Origin: G963708325 sp963708325
GTDB taxonomy: Bacteria > Actinomycetota > Thermoleophilia > Solirubrobacterales > 70-9
Reading direction: 5' to 3'
DNA: 64,000 nt
Assembly (NCBI GenBank): GCA_963708325.1
Contig: OY970203.1
Location: 1,674,001 to 1,738,000 of the forward strand
Shown: positions 36,426 through 45,489 of the stretch, piece by piece
Numbering within the stretch: position 1 is the stretch's first letter
How the letters are laid out: every line of letters starts with the position of its first letter
Translations under genes and position numbers: made by a program
The notes under the pieces: model-generated
The model's input: the letters and a program-made list of their open reading frames with translations, nothing else
Database searches by the model: none
What the model was told of the DNA's origin: nothing

Positions 36426-36767
36426 TCAGTCCGGCACGATCTCGACGTCGGAGGCGAGCCTGGTCTCGCCGCGGAGGCGGTACTCGACGTCGACCGTCTC
36501 GTTGCGGCCGTAGCTGCCGAACAGGCCCGCGGCCATCGCCAGCCAGCGCCCCGTCCCCAGCTTCCCCTCCTTGACGATCGGCTCGGCGAAGACGATCTCG
36601 CGGCCGCGCACCTCGTAGTCGACCCCCTCGCGCTGGGGGACGCCGTTGATGAACACGGCGAACGGCCGCTCGGCGGCGCGCGGCAGGCGCACCCGGCGGC
36701 CGACCTCGACGCCGCCCTTGGCGCCGGCGCCGTGGCCGCGTCCGCTGCGCTCGGGCTCGGTCCTCAC
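36426..36767 (-). CDS. Hypothetical protein
   Basis: Protein of 113 residues from GTG 36767, which overlaps the stop of the gene upstream (GTGA) and is preceded by AGGAG. The central part FAVFINGVPQREGVDYEV and the end DVEYRLRGET look beta-rich. No signal peptide or membrane helix. Convergent with the UbiA-like gene directly after its stop. Translation coupling to the neighbouring unknown gene suggests a two-protein unit. Family not recognised. Confidence 0.65.
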   Translation of the reverse strand: MRTEPERSGRGHGAGAKGGVEVGRRVRLPRAAERPFAVFINGVPQREGVDYEVRGREIVFAEPIVKEGKLGTGRWLAMAAGLFGSYGRNETVDVEYRLRGETRLASDVEIVPD

Positions 36768-37039
36768 TCCTGCTCCAGGACCTTGCGCACCGCGTCGTAG
36801 GCGCTGTCCCCGGCGTCCGGCTCGATCGGGCGCTTCAGGATCGATCCGCGGTAGGCGACGAGGCTGCCGTCGCCCTTGACGTCGACGCCGGCGTCGCGGC
36901 TGCGAAACAGGCCTCGGGTGGAGACCTCGAGCCGGGCGGCCACCTGCTCCTCGGGGTCGAACTCGCGCAGCACCTCCACCGGCTCCAGCGGGCCCTCCGC
37001 GCGGATCGCCTCCGCCCGCTCGCGCAGCGCCGCCAGCAC
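36764..37039 (-). CDS. Hypothetical protein, start uncertain
   Basis: At least 91 residues from GTG 37039. The frame remains open upstream to the citrate synthase stop (37145) and the upstream translation LTVRHGSDVERDRFDSLDE looks like genuine protein, so the true start may be CTG 37096 or another non-standard codon; there is no ATG, GTG or TTG. Visible: a charged helix LRERAEAIRAEG and a beta-rich C-terminal half with VDVKGDGSLVAYRG. Follows citrate synthase on the same strand, overlaps the next gene by 4 bp. Function unknown. Confidence 0.65.
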   Translation of the reverse strand: MLAALRERAEAIRAEGPLEPVEVLREFDPEEQVAARLEVSTRGLFRSRDAGVDVKGDGSLVAYRGSILKRPIEPDAGDSAYDAVRKVLEQE

Positions 37040-37144
37040 CTCGTCGAGCGAGTCGAACCGGTCCCGCTCGACGTCGGAGCCGTGGCGAACCGTCAGCCGG
37101 TAGCCGGGGATCTGAGCGCTCCGTACCGCAACGCCGCCGCGCCG

Positions 37145-38551
37145 CTAGGCGCCGCGGCGCGGGCGCTTCGGCCGGCGGGCCGGCGGCCCGACGATCTTCT
37201 CGGGGCCCTCGCGGTCGGCGGCGGGGACGTAGTCGCGATCGCGCTCGCCGGTGTAGATCTGGCGCGGCCGCGCGATCTTCTGCTCGGAGTCGTCGTTCAT
37301 CTCCATCCACTGCGCGACCCATCCGGCGGTGCGGGGGATGGCGAAGATCACGGTGAACATCTCGGTCGGGATCTGCAGCGCCTCGTAGATGATCCCCGAG
37401 TAGAAGTCGACGTTCGGATACAGCTTGCGCGAGGTGAAGTACTCGTCGTCGAGCGCCCGCTTCTCCAGCTCCCGGGCGATCTCCACCAGCGGGCTGTGCT
37501 CGGTCGCCTCGAAGACCTCCTCCATGTGCTGCTCGATGATCCGCGCCCGCGGGTCGTAGTTCTTGTAGACGCGATGGCCGAAGCCCATCAGCCGCTCCTC
37601 GCGGTTCTTGACGCCGTCGAGGAAGTCGGGGACGTTCTCGGGGGTCTCGATCCGTCGCAGCATCCGCAGCACGGCCTCGTTTGCGCCGCCGTGCAGGGGG
37701 CCGTAGAGCGCCGCCACGCCGGCGGCGACGGCGGAGTACGGGTCCACCTGGGAGGAGCCGACGCCGCGCACCGCGTTGGTGGAGCAGTTCTGCTCGTGGT
37801 CGGCGTGGAGGATGAAGAGCACGTCGAGGGCGCGCTCGAGCCGCGGGTCGGGCTCGTACTTGTCCTCGGTCTTCTTGAACATCATCGAGAGGAAGTTGCC
37901 CGGGTAGCTGAGGTCGTTGTCGGGATAGACGTAGGGCAGCCCCATGTTGTGGCGGTAGGCGAACACCGCCAGGGTCGGCATCTTGGCGATCAGCCTGATC
38001 GCCGCCATGTAGCGCTCCTCGGGGTCGTCGATCTGCTTGGCGTCCGGGTAGAAGGTGGAGAGCGCTCCCACCGAGGCGAGCAGCATCCCCATCGGATGGG
38101 CGTCGTAGCGGAAGCCCCCGAGGAACTGCTTGATGTCCTCGTGCACGAACGTGTGATGGGTGACGTCGAACACCCAGCGCTCGAGCTGCGCCTCGGTCGG
38201 CAGCTCGCCGAAGACGAGCAGGTAGGCGGTCTCCAGGTAGGTCGAGTGCTCGCACAGCTGCTCGATCGGGATGCCGCGGTGCTGCAGGATCCCCGCCTCG
38301 CCGTCTATGTAGGTGATCGCCGAGCGGCAGGAGGCGGTGTTCGTGAACGCGGGGTCGTAGGTCATCAGGCCGAAGTCGTCCTCGGACACCTTGATCTGGC
38401 GCAGGTCCATCGCCCGCACGGTGCCGTCGGTGATCTCGAGCTCGTAGCTCGCCCCCGTCCGGTTGTCGGTGACGGTCAGCGAGTCTCCGCCCGCGCCCGC
38501 GCCGTCGCTCGAGGCATCTTGCTCCGCCTGCGTCTGCTGCTCCGTCGCCAT
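37145..38551 (-). CDS. gltA: Citrate synthase
   Basis: Type II citrate synthase, 468 residues, condensing oxaloacetate and acetyl-CoA. Active-site His in LHADHEQNCST and in LHGGANEA, catalytic Asp in NVDFYSG, and GFGHRVYKNYDPRA. GAGGAG lies about five bases before ATG 38551. It has an Ala/Gln-rich N-terminal extension of about 25 residues and a basic C-terminal tail (RRPKRPRRGA) beyond the usual end. Divergent from an ABC exporter. Downstream hypothetical genes on the same strand may be co-transcribed. Confidence 0.96.
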   Translation of the reverse strand: MATEQQTQAEQDASSDGAGAGGDSLTVTDNRTGASYELEITDGTVRAMDLRQIKVSEDDFGLMTYDPAFTNTASCRSAITYIDGEAGILQHRGIPIEQLCEHSTYLETAYLLVFGELPTEAQLERWVFDVTHHTFVHEDIKQFLGGFRYDAHPMGMLLASVGALSTFYPDAKQIDDPEERYMAAIRLIAKMPTLAVFAYRHNMGLPYVYPDNDLSYPGNFLSMMFKKTEDKYEPDPRLERALDVLFILHADHEQNCSTNAVRGVGSSQVDPYSAVAAGVAALYGPLHGGANEAVLRMLRRIETPENVPDFLDGVKNREERLMGFGHRVYKNYDPRARIIEQHMEEVFEATEHSPLVEIARELEKRALDDEYFTSRKLYPNVDFYSGIIYEALQIPTEMFTVIFAIPRTAGWVAQWMEMNDDSEQKIARPRQIYTGERDRDYVPAADREGPEKIVGPPARRPKRPRRGA

Positions 38552-38631
38552 CGCCGCTCCTCGCCTCGTATGTGCGCTACCCAGTATCTCAGCTTCGATG
38601 CTCCGCCTCGAATGATCGGCCGGGGCACCTG

Positions 38632-39366
38632 ATGGAATCCGCGCCGCTGATGGGCGCCGCTATCGAGGTCAGCGACCTGCGCGTGGAGCGCGGCGGCCGG
38701 GTCGTCCTTCCGGGCGTCTCGGTCGCGGTCGAGCACGGCTCGGTAACCGGCCTGCTGGGGCCGAGCGGGACGGGCAAGTCGACCCTGATCCGGGCGATCG
38801 TCGGCGTCCAGATAGTCGCCTCCGGCAGCGTGCGGGTGCTGGGCGAGCCCGCCGGGTCGGCGGCGCTGCGCCGCCGTGTCGCCTACCTCACCCAGGCGCC
38901 CTCGGTCTACGCCGACCTCAGCGTGCGCGAGAACCTGCGCTACTTCGGACGGGTGCTCGGCGTGCCGCCGCGGCGGGCCGACGAGGTGATCGAGACGGTC
39001 AGGCTGGCCGACCACGCCGACCGGGTGGTGTCCGGACTGTCCGGCGGCCAGCGGGCGCGCGTCTCGCTCGGCACCGCCCTGCTGGGCGATCCCGAGCTGC
39101 TCGTGCTCGACGAGCCGACCGTCGGGCTCGACCCGGTCCTGCGGGCGGAGATGTGGCGCACCTTCGGCGAGCTTCGCGACGCCGGCGCCACGCTGCTGAT
39201 CACCAGCCACGTGATGGACGAGGCGACCCACTGCGAGCAGCTATATCTGATGCGCGACGGCGCCATCCTCACCGAGGGAGCGCCGGCCGAGCTGCTGCGG
39301 CGCACCGGGGCCGACACGCTCGACGAGGCGTTCCTGCGCCTGATCGAGGAGCGGGGGGGGTCGTGA
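38632..39366 (+). CDS. ABC-2 type exporter ATP-binding protein
   Basis: ATPase of 244 residues from ATG 38632 (ATG 38650 possible). Walker A GPSGTGKST, Q-loop LTQAPSVYADL, signature LSGGQRARVSLG, Walker B LLVLDEPTVGLD, H-loop ITSHVMDEA. Fits DrrA/CcmA-like exporters. The stop overlaps the permease start (GTGATG). Divergent from citrate synthase. Cargo unknown; drug or lipid export are usual in the family. Confidence 0.92.
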   Translation: MESAPLMGAAIEVSDLRVERGGRVVLPGVSVAVEHGSVTGLLGPSGTGKSTLIRAIVGVQIVASGSVRVLGEPAGSAALRRRVAYLTQAPSVYADLSVRENLRYFGRVLGVPPRRADEVIETVRLADHADRVVSGLSGGQRARVSLGTALLGDPELLVLDEPTVGLDPVLRAEMWRTFGELRDAGATLLITSHVMDEATHCEQLYLMRDGAILTEGAPAELLRRTGADTLDEAFLRLIEERGGS

Positions 39367-40103
39367 TGTCTCCGCGGATCAGCGGCGCCACCGCCGGTCG
39401 CGTCCTCATCCAGCTGCGGCGCGACCCGCGTACGATCGCCCTGCTCGTCGGCGTGCCCTGCCTGATGCTGACGATCCTGCGCTACGCCTACGACAGCGAG
39501 CCTGCCGCCTTCGACCGCGTCGGCGCGCCGCTGCTCGGGCTCTTCCCGCTGATCTCGATGTTCGTGGTGACGTCGATCACGATGCTGCGCGAGCGCACCA
39601 CCGGCACGCTCGAACGCCTGATGACGATGCCGCTGGCCAAGCTCGACCTGCTGACGGGCTACGCGCTCGCCTTCGCCGTCGTCGCCGCGATCCAGGCGAC
39701 CGTCGTCTCCGCGGTCGCCTTCCTGCTGCTCGGCCTCGACGTCGCGGGATCGGTGGCGGTGGTGATCGCGCTGGCGGTCCTCAACGCCCTGCTGGGGATG
39801 GCGCTGGGCCTGTTCGCGAGCGCCTTCGCCACCACCGAGTTCCAGGCCGTGCAGTTCATGCCGGCATTCATCACGCCCCAGCTGCTCCTCTGTGGCCTGT
39901 TCGTCCCCCGCTCGCAGATGGCGCCCGTGCTGGAGGCGATCTCCTACGCGCTGCCGATGACCTACGCCTACGACGCACTCCACCGGGTGTCCGCCGACGG
40001 CGCCCTCGGGGCGCGCGGCGCGCTCGACGTGATCGTCACGGTGGCGGCGATCCTGCTCGCCCTCGTGCTCGGCGCGACGACGCTGCGCCGTCGCACTCCC
40101 TGA
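39366..40103 (+). CDS. ABC-2 type exporter permease
   Basis: Membrane protein of 245 residues with six predicted helices (DrrB/ABC-2 type). Visible: RDPRTIALLVGVPCLML in the first segment, the coupling-helix region ERTTGTLERLMTMPLAKLDLLTGY, and the C-terminal ISYALPMTYAYDAL typical of ABC-2 permeases. ATG 39366 overlaps the ATPase stop by one base; GTG 39363 would add one codon. Forms a half-transporter pair with the preceding gene. Confidence 0.9.
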   Translation: MSPRISGATAGRVLIQLRRDPRTIALLVGVPCLMLTILRYAYDSEPAAFDRVGAPLLGLFPLISMFVVTSITMLRERTTGTLERLMTMPLAKLDLLTGYALAFAVVAAIQATVVSAVAFLLLGLDVAGSVAVVIALAVLNALLGMALGLFASAFATTEFQAVQFMPAFITPQLLLCGLFVPRSQMAPVLEAISYALPMTYAYDALHRVSADGALGARGALDVIVTVAAILLALVLGATTLRRRTP

Positions 40104-40131
40104 CCTCCGCGCCGGCGTCCGCCGGCGACGC

Positions 40132-41064
40132 TCAGCGGGCCTCGATCGGGGCGTCCTCGAAATGGGTCATCCGCCGGAACTCGCGCAGCCGCGCCGCGAT
40201 CTCCTCCGGTCGCAGCCGCTGCACGCGCTCGGTGCCGAAGTCCTCGACGTTGAACGACGCCATCACCGACCCGTAGGCCATCGCCTGGCGCAGCGCGGCG
40301 TCGTCGAAGGGGTCCTCGCCGTGGCCGTGGAGGTAGCCGAGGAAGCCGCCGGCGAAGCTGTCGCCCGCTCCCGTCGGGTCGCGGACGTCCTCGAGCGGAT
40401 AGCCGGGGATCGCGAAGAACCCGTGCTCGGAGAACAGCGCCGCCCCGTACTCGCCCTGCTTGGCGACGACGATCCGCGGTCCCCGGTCCATCACCTCGCG
40501 GGCCGCGCGGGCGAGGTTCGCCTGGCCGGTCAGCTCGCGGATCTCGGCGTCGTTTATCACCAGGCAGTCGACCTCGCCGACCGCGGTCATGAGCTCGTCG
40601 CGCGCGGTCTCGATCCACAGGTTCATCGAGTCCAGCGCCGCGAAGCGCGCCGCCGAGCACCGGGCGCGGACCTCGCGCTGCAGCGCCGGCTGGATGTTGC
40701 CGAGGAAGAGCATGTCCGCCGCCCTGGAGGCATCCGAGAGCTTCGGCTCGAACTCGCCGAACACGTTCAGCTGGGTGTCGTCGGTGTGGGCGACGTTCAT
40801 GTCGTACTCGTAGTGACCCCGCCAGGTGAACGTCTCGCCGCCCGCGACTCGCTCGATGTCGTCAGTGGCGACGCCGCGCGCCCGCAGCACGTCCAGCTCC
40901 GCCTCGCCGAAGTCGTCCCCGACGGGGCCGACGACGCGGACGTCCGTGAAGTAGCTGGCGGCGAGGGAGAAATGCGTGGCCGATCCGCCCAGCATCCGCT
41001 CGCGCTCCCCGAAGGGGGTGCGCACCGAGTCAAACGCGATCGATCCGACGACGACCAGGGACAT
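40132..41064 (-). CDS. PfkB family carbohydrate/nucleoside kinase
   Basis: Ribokinase-fold kinase of 310 residues. N-terminal glycine motif LGGSATHFSLA and the C-terminal signature DPTGAGDSFAGGFLG with the catalytic Asp. NDAE (VINDAEIRELTG) matches the metal-binding region. Substrate not determinable; some relatives phosphorylate adenosine or other nucleosides. Opposite to the helicase gene, with 51 bp between starts, so the promoters must lie very close together. Confidence 0.9.
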   Translation of the reverse strand: MSLVVVGSIAFDSVRTPFGERERMLGGSATHFSLAASYFTDVRVVGPVGDDFGEAELDVLRARGVATDDIERVAGGETFTWRGHYEYDMNVAHTDDTQLNVFGEFEPKLSDASRAADMLFLGNIQPALQREVRARCSAARFAALDSMNLWIETARDELMTAVGEVDCLVINDAEIRELTGQANLARAAREVMDRGPRIVVAKQGEYGAALFSEHGFFAIPGYPLEDVRDPTGAGDSFAGGFLGYLHGHGEDPFDDAALRQAMAYGSVMASFNVEDFGTERVQRLRPEEIAARLREFRRMTHFEDAPIEAR

Positions 41065-41115
41065 GGGAGGAACTCGAGACGACGCCCGGCGGCGGGCTCC
41101 GGGAGACTAGGGAGC

Positions 41116-42528
41116 GTGAAGGCTACCTTCCACGACCTCGGCCTGTCCGAGCCCGTCAAGCTCGCCCTGGACGAGCTGGGCTACGAGGAGCCCACCCCGA
41201 TCCAGGAGCAGGCGATCCCCGAGCTGCTCGCCGGCCATGACGTGATCGGCCAGGCGCAGACCGGCACCGGCAAGACGGCGGCCTTCGGCCTGCCCATGCT
41301 CGAGTACCTCGATCCGGCCAGCGAGGAGGTGCAGGCGATCGTGCTCACCCCCACCCGCGAGCTTTGCATCCAGGTCACCCAGGCGCTGCGCGCCTACGCC
41401 GAGCACGTCCCGGTGGAGATCGTGGCCGTGTTCGGCGGCGCCCCGATCAAGTCGCAGCAGGCCCAGCTTCGCGCCGGCGCCCAGGTGGTGGTCGCCACCG
41501 TGGGACGGATGATGGACCTGATGTCGCGCCACTCCCTGGTCCTCACCTCCGCCCGCTACGTGGTCCTCGACGAGGCCGACGAGATGCTCGACCTGGGGTT
41601 CATCGAGGACGTCGAGAAGATCCTGCGAATGTGCCCCAACGGCCGCCAGACGTCGCTGTTCTCGGCGACCATGCCGCCCCCGGTTCAGAAGCTCGCCGAG
41701 CGCTACATGTATGACCCGGTGACGATCGAGGTGACGCCGCAGCAGCTCACCGTGGAGGCGATCGAGCAGGCGTACATCGAGGTCGAGCCCCGGCAAAAGG
41801 CCGAGCGGCTGGTCGAGCTGCTCAAGACCGAGGAGCCCGAGCAGGCGATCATCTTCTGCCGCACCAAGATCGGCGCCGCGCGGCTGGACCGCACGCTGCG
41901 CGACCGTGGGCTCGACGTCAAGGCGCTGCACGGCGACCTCACCCAGGGCCAGCGCGACGGAGTGATGATCGCGTTCAAGGAGCACCGCGTCCGCCTGCTG
42001 GTCGCCACCGACATCGCCTCCCGCGGGCTCGACATCGAGCACGTCACCCACGTGATCAACTATGACCTGCCCGACACGACGGAGGGGTACGTGCACCGGA
42101 TCGGGCGCACCGGCCGGGTCGGGCGCACCGGCCGGGCGATCACGCTGGTCACCGCGAAGCAGCGCGGCGAGCTGCCCCGGATCGAGCGCGAGGCCGGGGC
42201 CCGGATCGGCGAGTGGGAGCGACCCGAGGAGCGGCTCGAGCACGCGCCACCGCCGCGCCATCGCAAGCTGCCCGTTGAGCCCTCGGGCAACGGCGTCGTC
42301 AAGCTGTTTGTCAATCGCGGCAGGCGCAGCGGAGTCGGCGAGGAGGACCTGCGCTGGGCGATCACCGAGGGGGCGGTGGTTCCCGAGGGTGCGATCGCAT
42401 CGATCAAGGTGCTGGAGCGGTTCTCGTTCGTCGAGCTTGACGCCGAGCACGCCGAGCAGGCGGTCGAGCGGCTCGACGGGACGAAGCTGAAGGGCCGCGA
42501 GGTCCGCTTCGAGCTGGCGCGGGCCTAG
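41116..42528 (+). CDS. DEAD-box RNA helicase (CshA/DeaD type)
   Basis: RNA helicase of 470 residues. Q-motif YEEPTPIQEQAIP, motif I AQTGTGKT, Ia PTRELCIQ, II DEAD, III SAT, V ATDIASRGLD and VI HRIGRTGR are all present. Residues from about 395 form a DbpA-type RNA-binding domain (VKLFVNRGRRSGVGEEDL), which targets structured RNA, often rRNA. Start GTG 41116, with AGGGAG immediately before. The TAG overlaps the convergent response-regulator stop by 4 bp. Likely ribosome assembly or mRNA decay. Confidence 0.95.
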   Translation: MKATFHDLGLSEPVKLALDELGYEEPTPIQEQAIPELLAGHDVIGQAQTGTGKTAAFGLPMLEYLDPASEEVQAIVLTPTRELCIQVTQALRAYAEHVPVEIVAVFGGAPIKSQQAQLRAGAQVVVATVGRMMDLMSRHSLVLTSARYVVLDEADEMLDLGFIEDVEKILRMCPNGRQTSLFSATMPPPVQKLAERYMYDPVTIEVTPQQLTVEAIEQAYIEVEPRQKAERLVELLKTEEPEQAIIFCRTKIGAARLDRTLRDRGLDVKALHGDLTQGQRDGVMIAFKEHRVRLLVATDIASRGLDIEHVTHVINYDLPDTTEGYVHRIGRTGRVGRTGRAITLVTAKQRGELPRIEREAGARIGEWERPEERLEHAPPPRHRKLPVEPSGNGVVKLFVNRGRRSGVGEEDLRWAITEGAVVPEGAIASIKVLERFSFVELDAEHAEQAVERLDGTKLKGREVRFELARA

Positions 42529-42911
42529 CCGGCCTGGCCGTCCGCGCCGGTCGTGCCGGCCAGCGCGGCGACCTTCTCCAGGAGGTCGTCCCAGTCGATC
42601 GGCTTCATCACCGTGCCGTCGGCGCCCAGCACCTCTGCGTCGCGTAGCTCGGCCGCGGCGCGGTGGGCGCTGACCATTAGCACCGGTGTGGCGTCGCCGG
42701 CCGCCCGCATCTCCCGCAGCACGTCGAGGCCGGACTTGCGCGGCATCATCGCGTCGAGCAGGACCAGGTCCGGGGAGGGCTCGGAGCGCCACGCCGCCAG
42801 GGCCTGGTCGCCGTCGGTGGCGGTGGTCACCTCGTAGCCCTCCAGCGTCAGCCGCCGCTCCAGCAGCAACAGGATCGTCTCCGAGTCGTCGGCGACTAGG
42901 ACGCGCTTCAC
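42525..42911 (-). CDS. Single-domain response regulator
   Basis: CheY-like receiver of 128 residues with no output domain. Acidic pair DD at 8-9, phospho-acceptor Asp 53 (LVLLDAMMP), Thr/Ser switch in VLMVSAH, and Lys 103 (TVMKPID). Starts 13 bp after the histidine kinase stop on the same strand, so it is probably its partner or a shuttle. Stand-alone receivers usually act by protein contact. Start ATG 42911. Confidence 0.93.
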   Translation of the reverse strand: MKRVLVADDSETILLLLERRLTLEGYEVTTATDGDQALAAWRSEPSPDLVLLDAMMPRKSGLDVLREMRAAGDATPVLMVSAHRAAAELRDAEVLGADGTVMKPIDWDDLLEKVAALAGTTGADGQAG

Positions 42912-42924
42912 GTTCGGCTGCCGC

Positions 42925-45423
42925 TCACCGGGCGGATTCGCCGCTCGGGGCCGAGGCGACCTCGCGGCCTCCGTCCCCGACCTCGATCTCGCGCAGCACG
43001 CGGTCGATCAGCTCGTGCGGCTCGATCCGGCGGGGGCGACCGTCGGTGAGGCGCGCGTCGAAGAGCAGGATGCGGGAGTCGGAGGCCTGCACGGCGCCCT
43101 GCTGAATAGCCGTGCGCACGGCCTCGGTGCCGACCAGGTCGGAGTCGAGCAGCAGCAGGTCGAAGGCCTCGCTCCTGGCGATGAACACCGCCTCCGCGGT
43201 TGAGCCGGCGAGCCGCGGCCGCATCCCCTGGGCGGCGAACGTCGCCGCCGCCTGCGCCCGCAATCGCGGGTCGCGCGAGGCGACGATCACGCGGCGGTTC
43301 GCCTCCAGCGCGGGCTCGAGCGCCTTCAGCAGAGCCGCCGCGGGCAGCGGCGAGGGCACCTCGCGCTCGCCCCGGCCCGGCTCGGCGCCGACGAAGGCGG
43401 AGATCACGATCACGGCGACGCCGTCCTCCTGCTCGTGGGCGCGCACGGGCTCGAGCAGCTCGATCCCCCGGGTGCCGCTGGGCAGGTCGAAGACGACCGC
43501 GTCGAAGTCGCGCTGGTCGAGGGTGGCGGACGCCTCCGCCGCGACGACGGCCTCGGTGGTCAGGCCGGCCTCCGTCAGCGCCGGCGCCAGCAGGGTCGCC
43601 AGTGCCTCGTCGTCGGTGACGATCAGGACGCGCTTGCCCTCCAGCGCGTCGCCACCGACGATCGGGGCGACCTCGGCCGCAGGCATCGTGAAGCTGAAGA
43701 CCGAGCCGCCTCCCCGCTCGGACGTCACCCCGATCGCTCCCCCGTGCAGCTCGACCAGGGACTTGGCGATCGCCAGGCCGAGTCCGGTGCCGCCCACCTC
43801 CTGCGTCTCGCCGGCGTCGACCCGGGTGAACCGCTCGAATACGGACTCGAGCTGGTCGTCGGGGATCCCGTGGCCGGTGTCGCTCACCGCGACCTCGATC
43901 TCGCCGCCGACGCGCGACACCTCCACGCCGATGATTCCTCCCTCGGGCGTGTACTTCTGCGCGTTGTCGAGCAGGTTCTCGAGCACCTGCTGGAAGCGTT
44001 CGGGCTCGGCGAGCATCCGCGGCATCCCCTCCTCGATCTGGATCTCGAGCCGCTGGCCCTTCTCGGCGATCCGCGGCTCGATCAGGGTGGTCACCTCATC
44101 CACGAGGGGCGCCACCTCGCACGGCCGCGGGCTGATCCGCAGCCGGCCTGCGTCGCTGCGGGCGAGGTCGAGGAAGTCGTTGAGCAGCGCCACCAGGCGC
44201 TTGGTGCTGTCGATGATGATCTCGACGTTCTGGGCCTGCTCCGCGGAGAGGTTCTCGCGATCGAGGATCAGCAGCTCGGCGAAGCCCTTGACCGACGTGA
44301 GCGGGCTGCGCAGCTCGTGCGACGCGGTGGCGACGAACTCGTCCTTGAGCCGCTCGACCTTGGTGCGCTCGGAGATGTCGCGAAGCGACAGCACCGCTCC
44401 GCCGCCGGCGGTGCCCAGAGGCGAAACCGCCACGGCGATCACGCCCTCGTCGGTCGCCAGGCGCAGCTCGCCGTCCCCGCCGGCATCGAGCAGGCGCAGC
44501 AGGTCGGAGACGCCACGCGCTTCACGCACGGCCTCTTCGACGTGGGCGCCGGGGTTCGCCGCCGGGAACATCCGCCGCGCCGCCGGGTTCGCATGAGTGA
44601 TCAGGCCGTCGTCGTCGACCGCGATCAGGCCGTCGCCGAGGCTCTCCACCGTCACGGCGAGCCGGTGGCGCGCCTCCTCGATGCGGCCGTAGGCCTCCTC
44701 CAGCTCGGACGCCATCTCGTTGAACGCCTCGCCAAGCGTCACGGTCTCCGCCGGCCCGCCGGTCTCCACCCGCGTGTCGAGCTTGCCGCTGGCCAGGCGC
44801 CGCGCCGCGCCGACCAGGCGGCTGATCGGCTCGCGCATCGAGTTCACGATCCCGCTGAAGACCAGCAGCGCTGCCAGCAGCGCGGCGACGAGCCCGGCGA
44901 TCACGAGGATCAGCGTCGTGCGGGTCTTGTCGCTGATGTCCTGGTGCAGCTTGGACCGCGTCCGGCGGGCGCTGTCCACGAGCCTGTTGTCGGCGGCCGC
45001 GACGGCCGAGGCGAGCGCAGTCTCCCGCGCACGCGGCGGCGTGCGTCCGTGAAGGAGGTCGCGTGCTACCCCGGCCTGCCAGCGGCGCTCGGCCGCCGTG
45101 CGGCGGGCGAGCAGCCGGACCGCGTCGCCGCGCGCGACGTCGCGGGCGGCGGCCCGGGCCCGCCGGCCGGTGTCCACGGCGCTGCCATAGGTCTTGCGGG
45201 CGGCGCGGCCGGGAACGGCCTCGCGCAGCGAGGCCTGCTCGAGGATGAATGCCGAGCGCATGCGCTCGGCCGCCAGCTCGAGCTGGAAGGCGCGGCTGTT
45301 GTCGTCCTCGTAGTCCTGCCTGAGCTGGAAGAGGCGCCCGACGCCGATCAAGGTGACCAGGCCGAGCAGCGCGAGGAGCAGGCCGAAGCCTATCCGCAGC
45401 CGGTTGGCTAGGGAGGGTTTCAT
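42925..45423 (-). CDS. Hybrid sensor histidine kinase with C-terminal receiver-like domains
   Basis: Membrane sensor of 832 residues. TM1 about 12-30, a helical periplasmic part (four-helix-bundle/CHASE3-like look), TM2 about 168-192, HAMP, PAS (about 255-350), HisKA with phospho-His in ASHELRSPLT, then HATPase_c (LDNAQKYTPEGG, DTGHGIP, GTGLGLAI). Two receiver-like domains follow (from about 585 and 705). The first keeps DD and an Asp (VVFDLPSG) but I see no clear conserved Lys; the second has a single acidic residue where DD is usual and Asp in LLLLDSD. Phosphotransfer through them is therefore uncertain. Operon with the receiver downstream. The signal is unknown. Confidence 0.93.
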   Translation of the reverse strand: MKPSLANRLRIGFGLLLALLGLVTLIGVGRLFQLRQDYEDDNSRAFQLELAAERMRSAFILEQASLREAVPGRAARKTYGSAVDTGRRARAAARDVARGDAVRLLARRTAAERRWQAGVARDLLHGRTPPRARETALASAVAAADNRLVDSARRTRSKLHQDISDKTRTTLILVIAGLVAALLAALLVFSGIVNSMREPISRLVGAARRLASGKLDTRVETGGPAETVTLGEAFNEMASELEEAYGRIEEARHRLAVTVESLGDGLIAVDDDGLITHANPAARRMFPAANPGAHVEEAVREARGVSDLLRLLDAGGDGELRLATDEGVIAVAVSPLGTAGGGAVLSLRDISERTKVERLKDEFVATASHELRSPLTSVKGFAELLILDRENLSAEQAQNVEIIIDSTKRLVALLNDFLDLARSDAGRLRISPRPCEVAPLVDEVTTLIEPRIAEKGQRLEIQIEEGMPRMLAEPERFQQVLENLLDNAQKYTPEGGIIGVEVSRVGGEIEVAVSDTGHGIPDDQLESVFERFTRVDAGETQEVGGTGLGLAIAKSLVELHGGAIGVTSERGGGSVFSFTMPAAEVAPIVGGDALEGKRVLIVTDDEALATLLAPALTEAGLTTEAVVAAEASATLDQRDFDAVVFDLPSGTRGIELLEPVRAHEQEDGVAVIVISAFVGAEPGRGEREVPSPLPAAALLKALEPALEANRRVIVASRDPRLRAQAAATFAAQGMRPRLAGSTAEAVFIARSEAFDLLLLDSDLVGTEAVRTAIQQGAVQASDSRILLFDARLTDGRPRRIEPHELIDRVLREIEVGDGGREVASAPSGESAR

Positions 45424-45489
45424 GGACTCATCCCCGCTCGACCCCTACACTAGCGGCAGGCAGCGAGCTTGGACTCAGGTGCAACGGGT

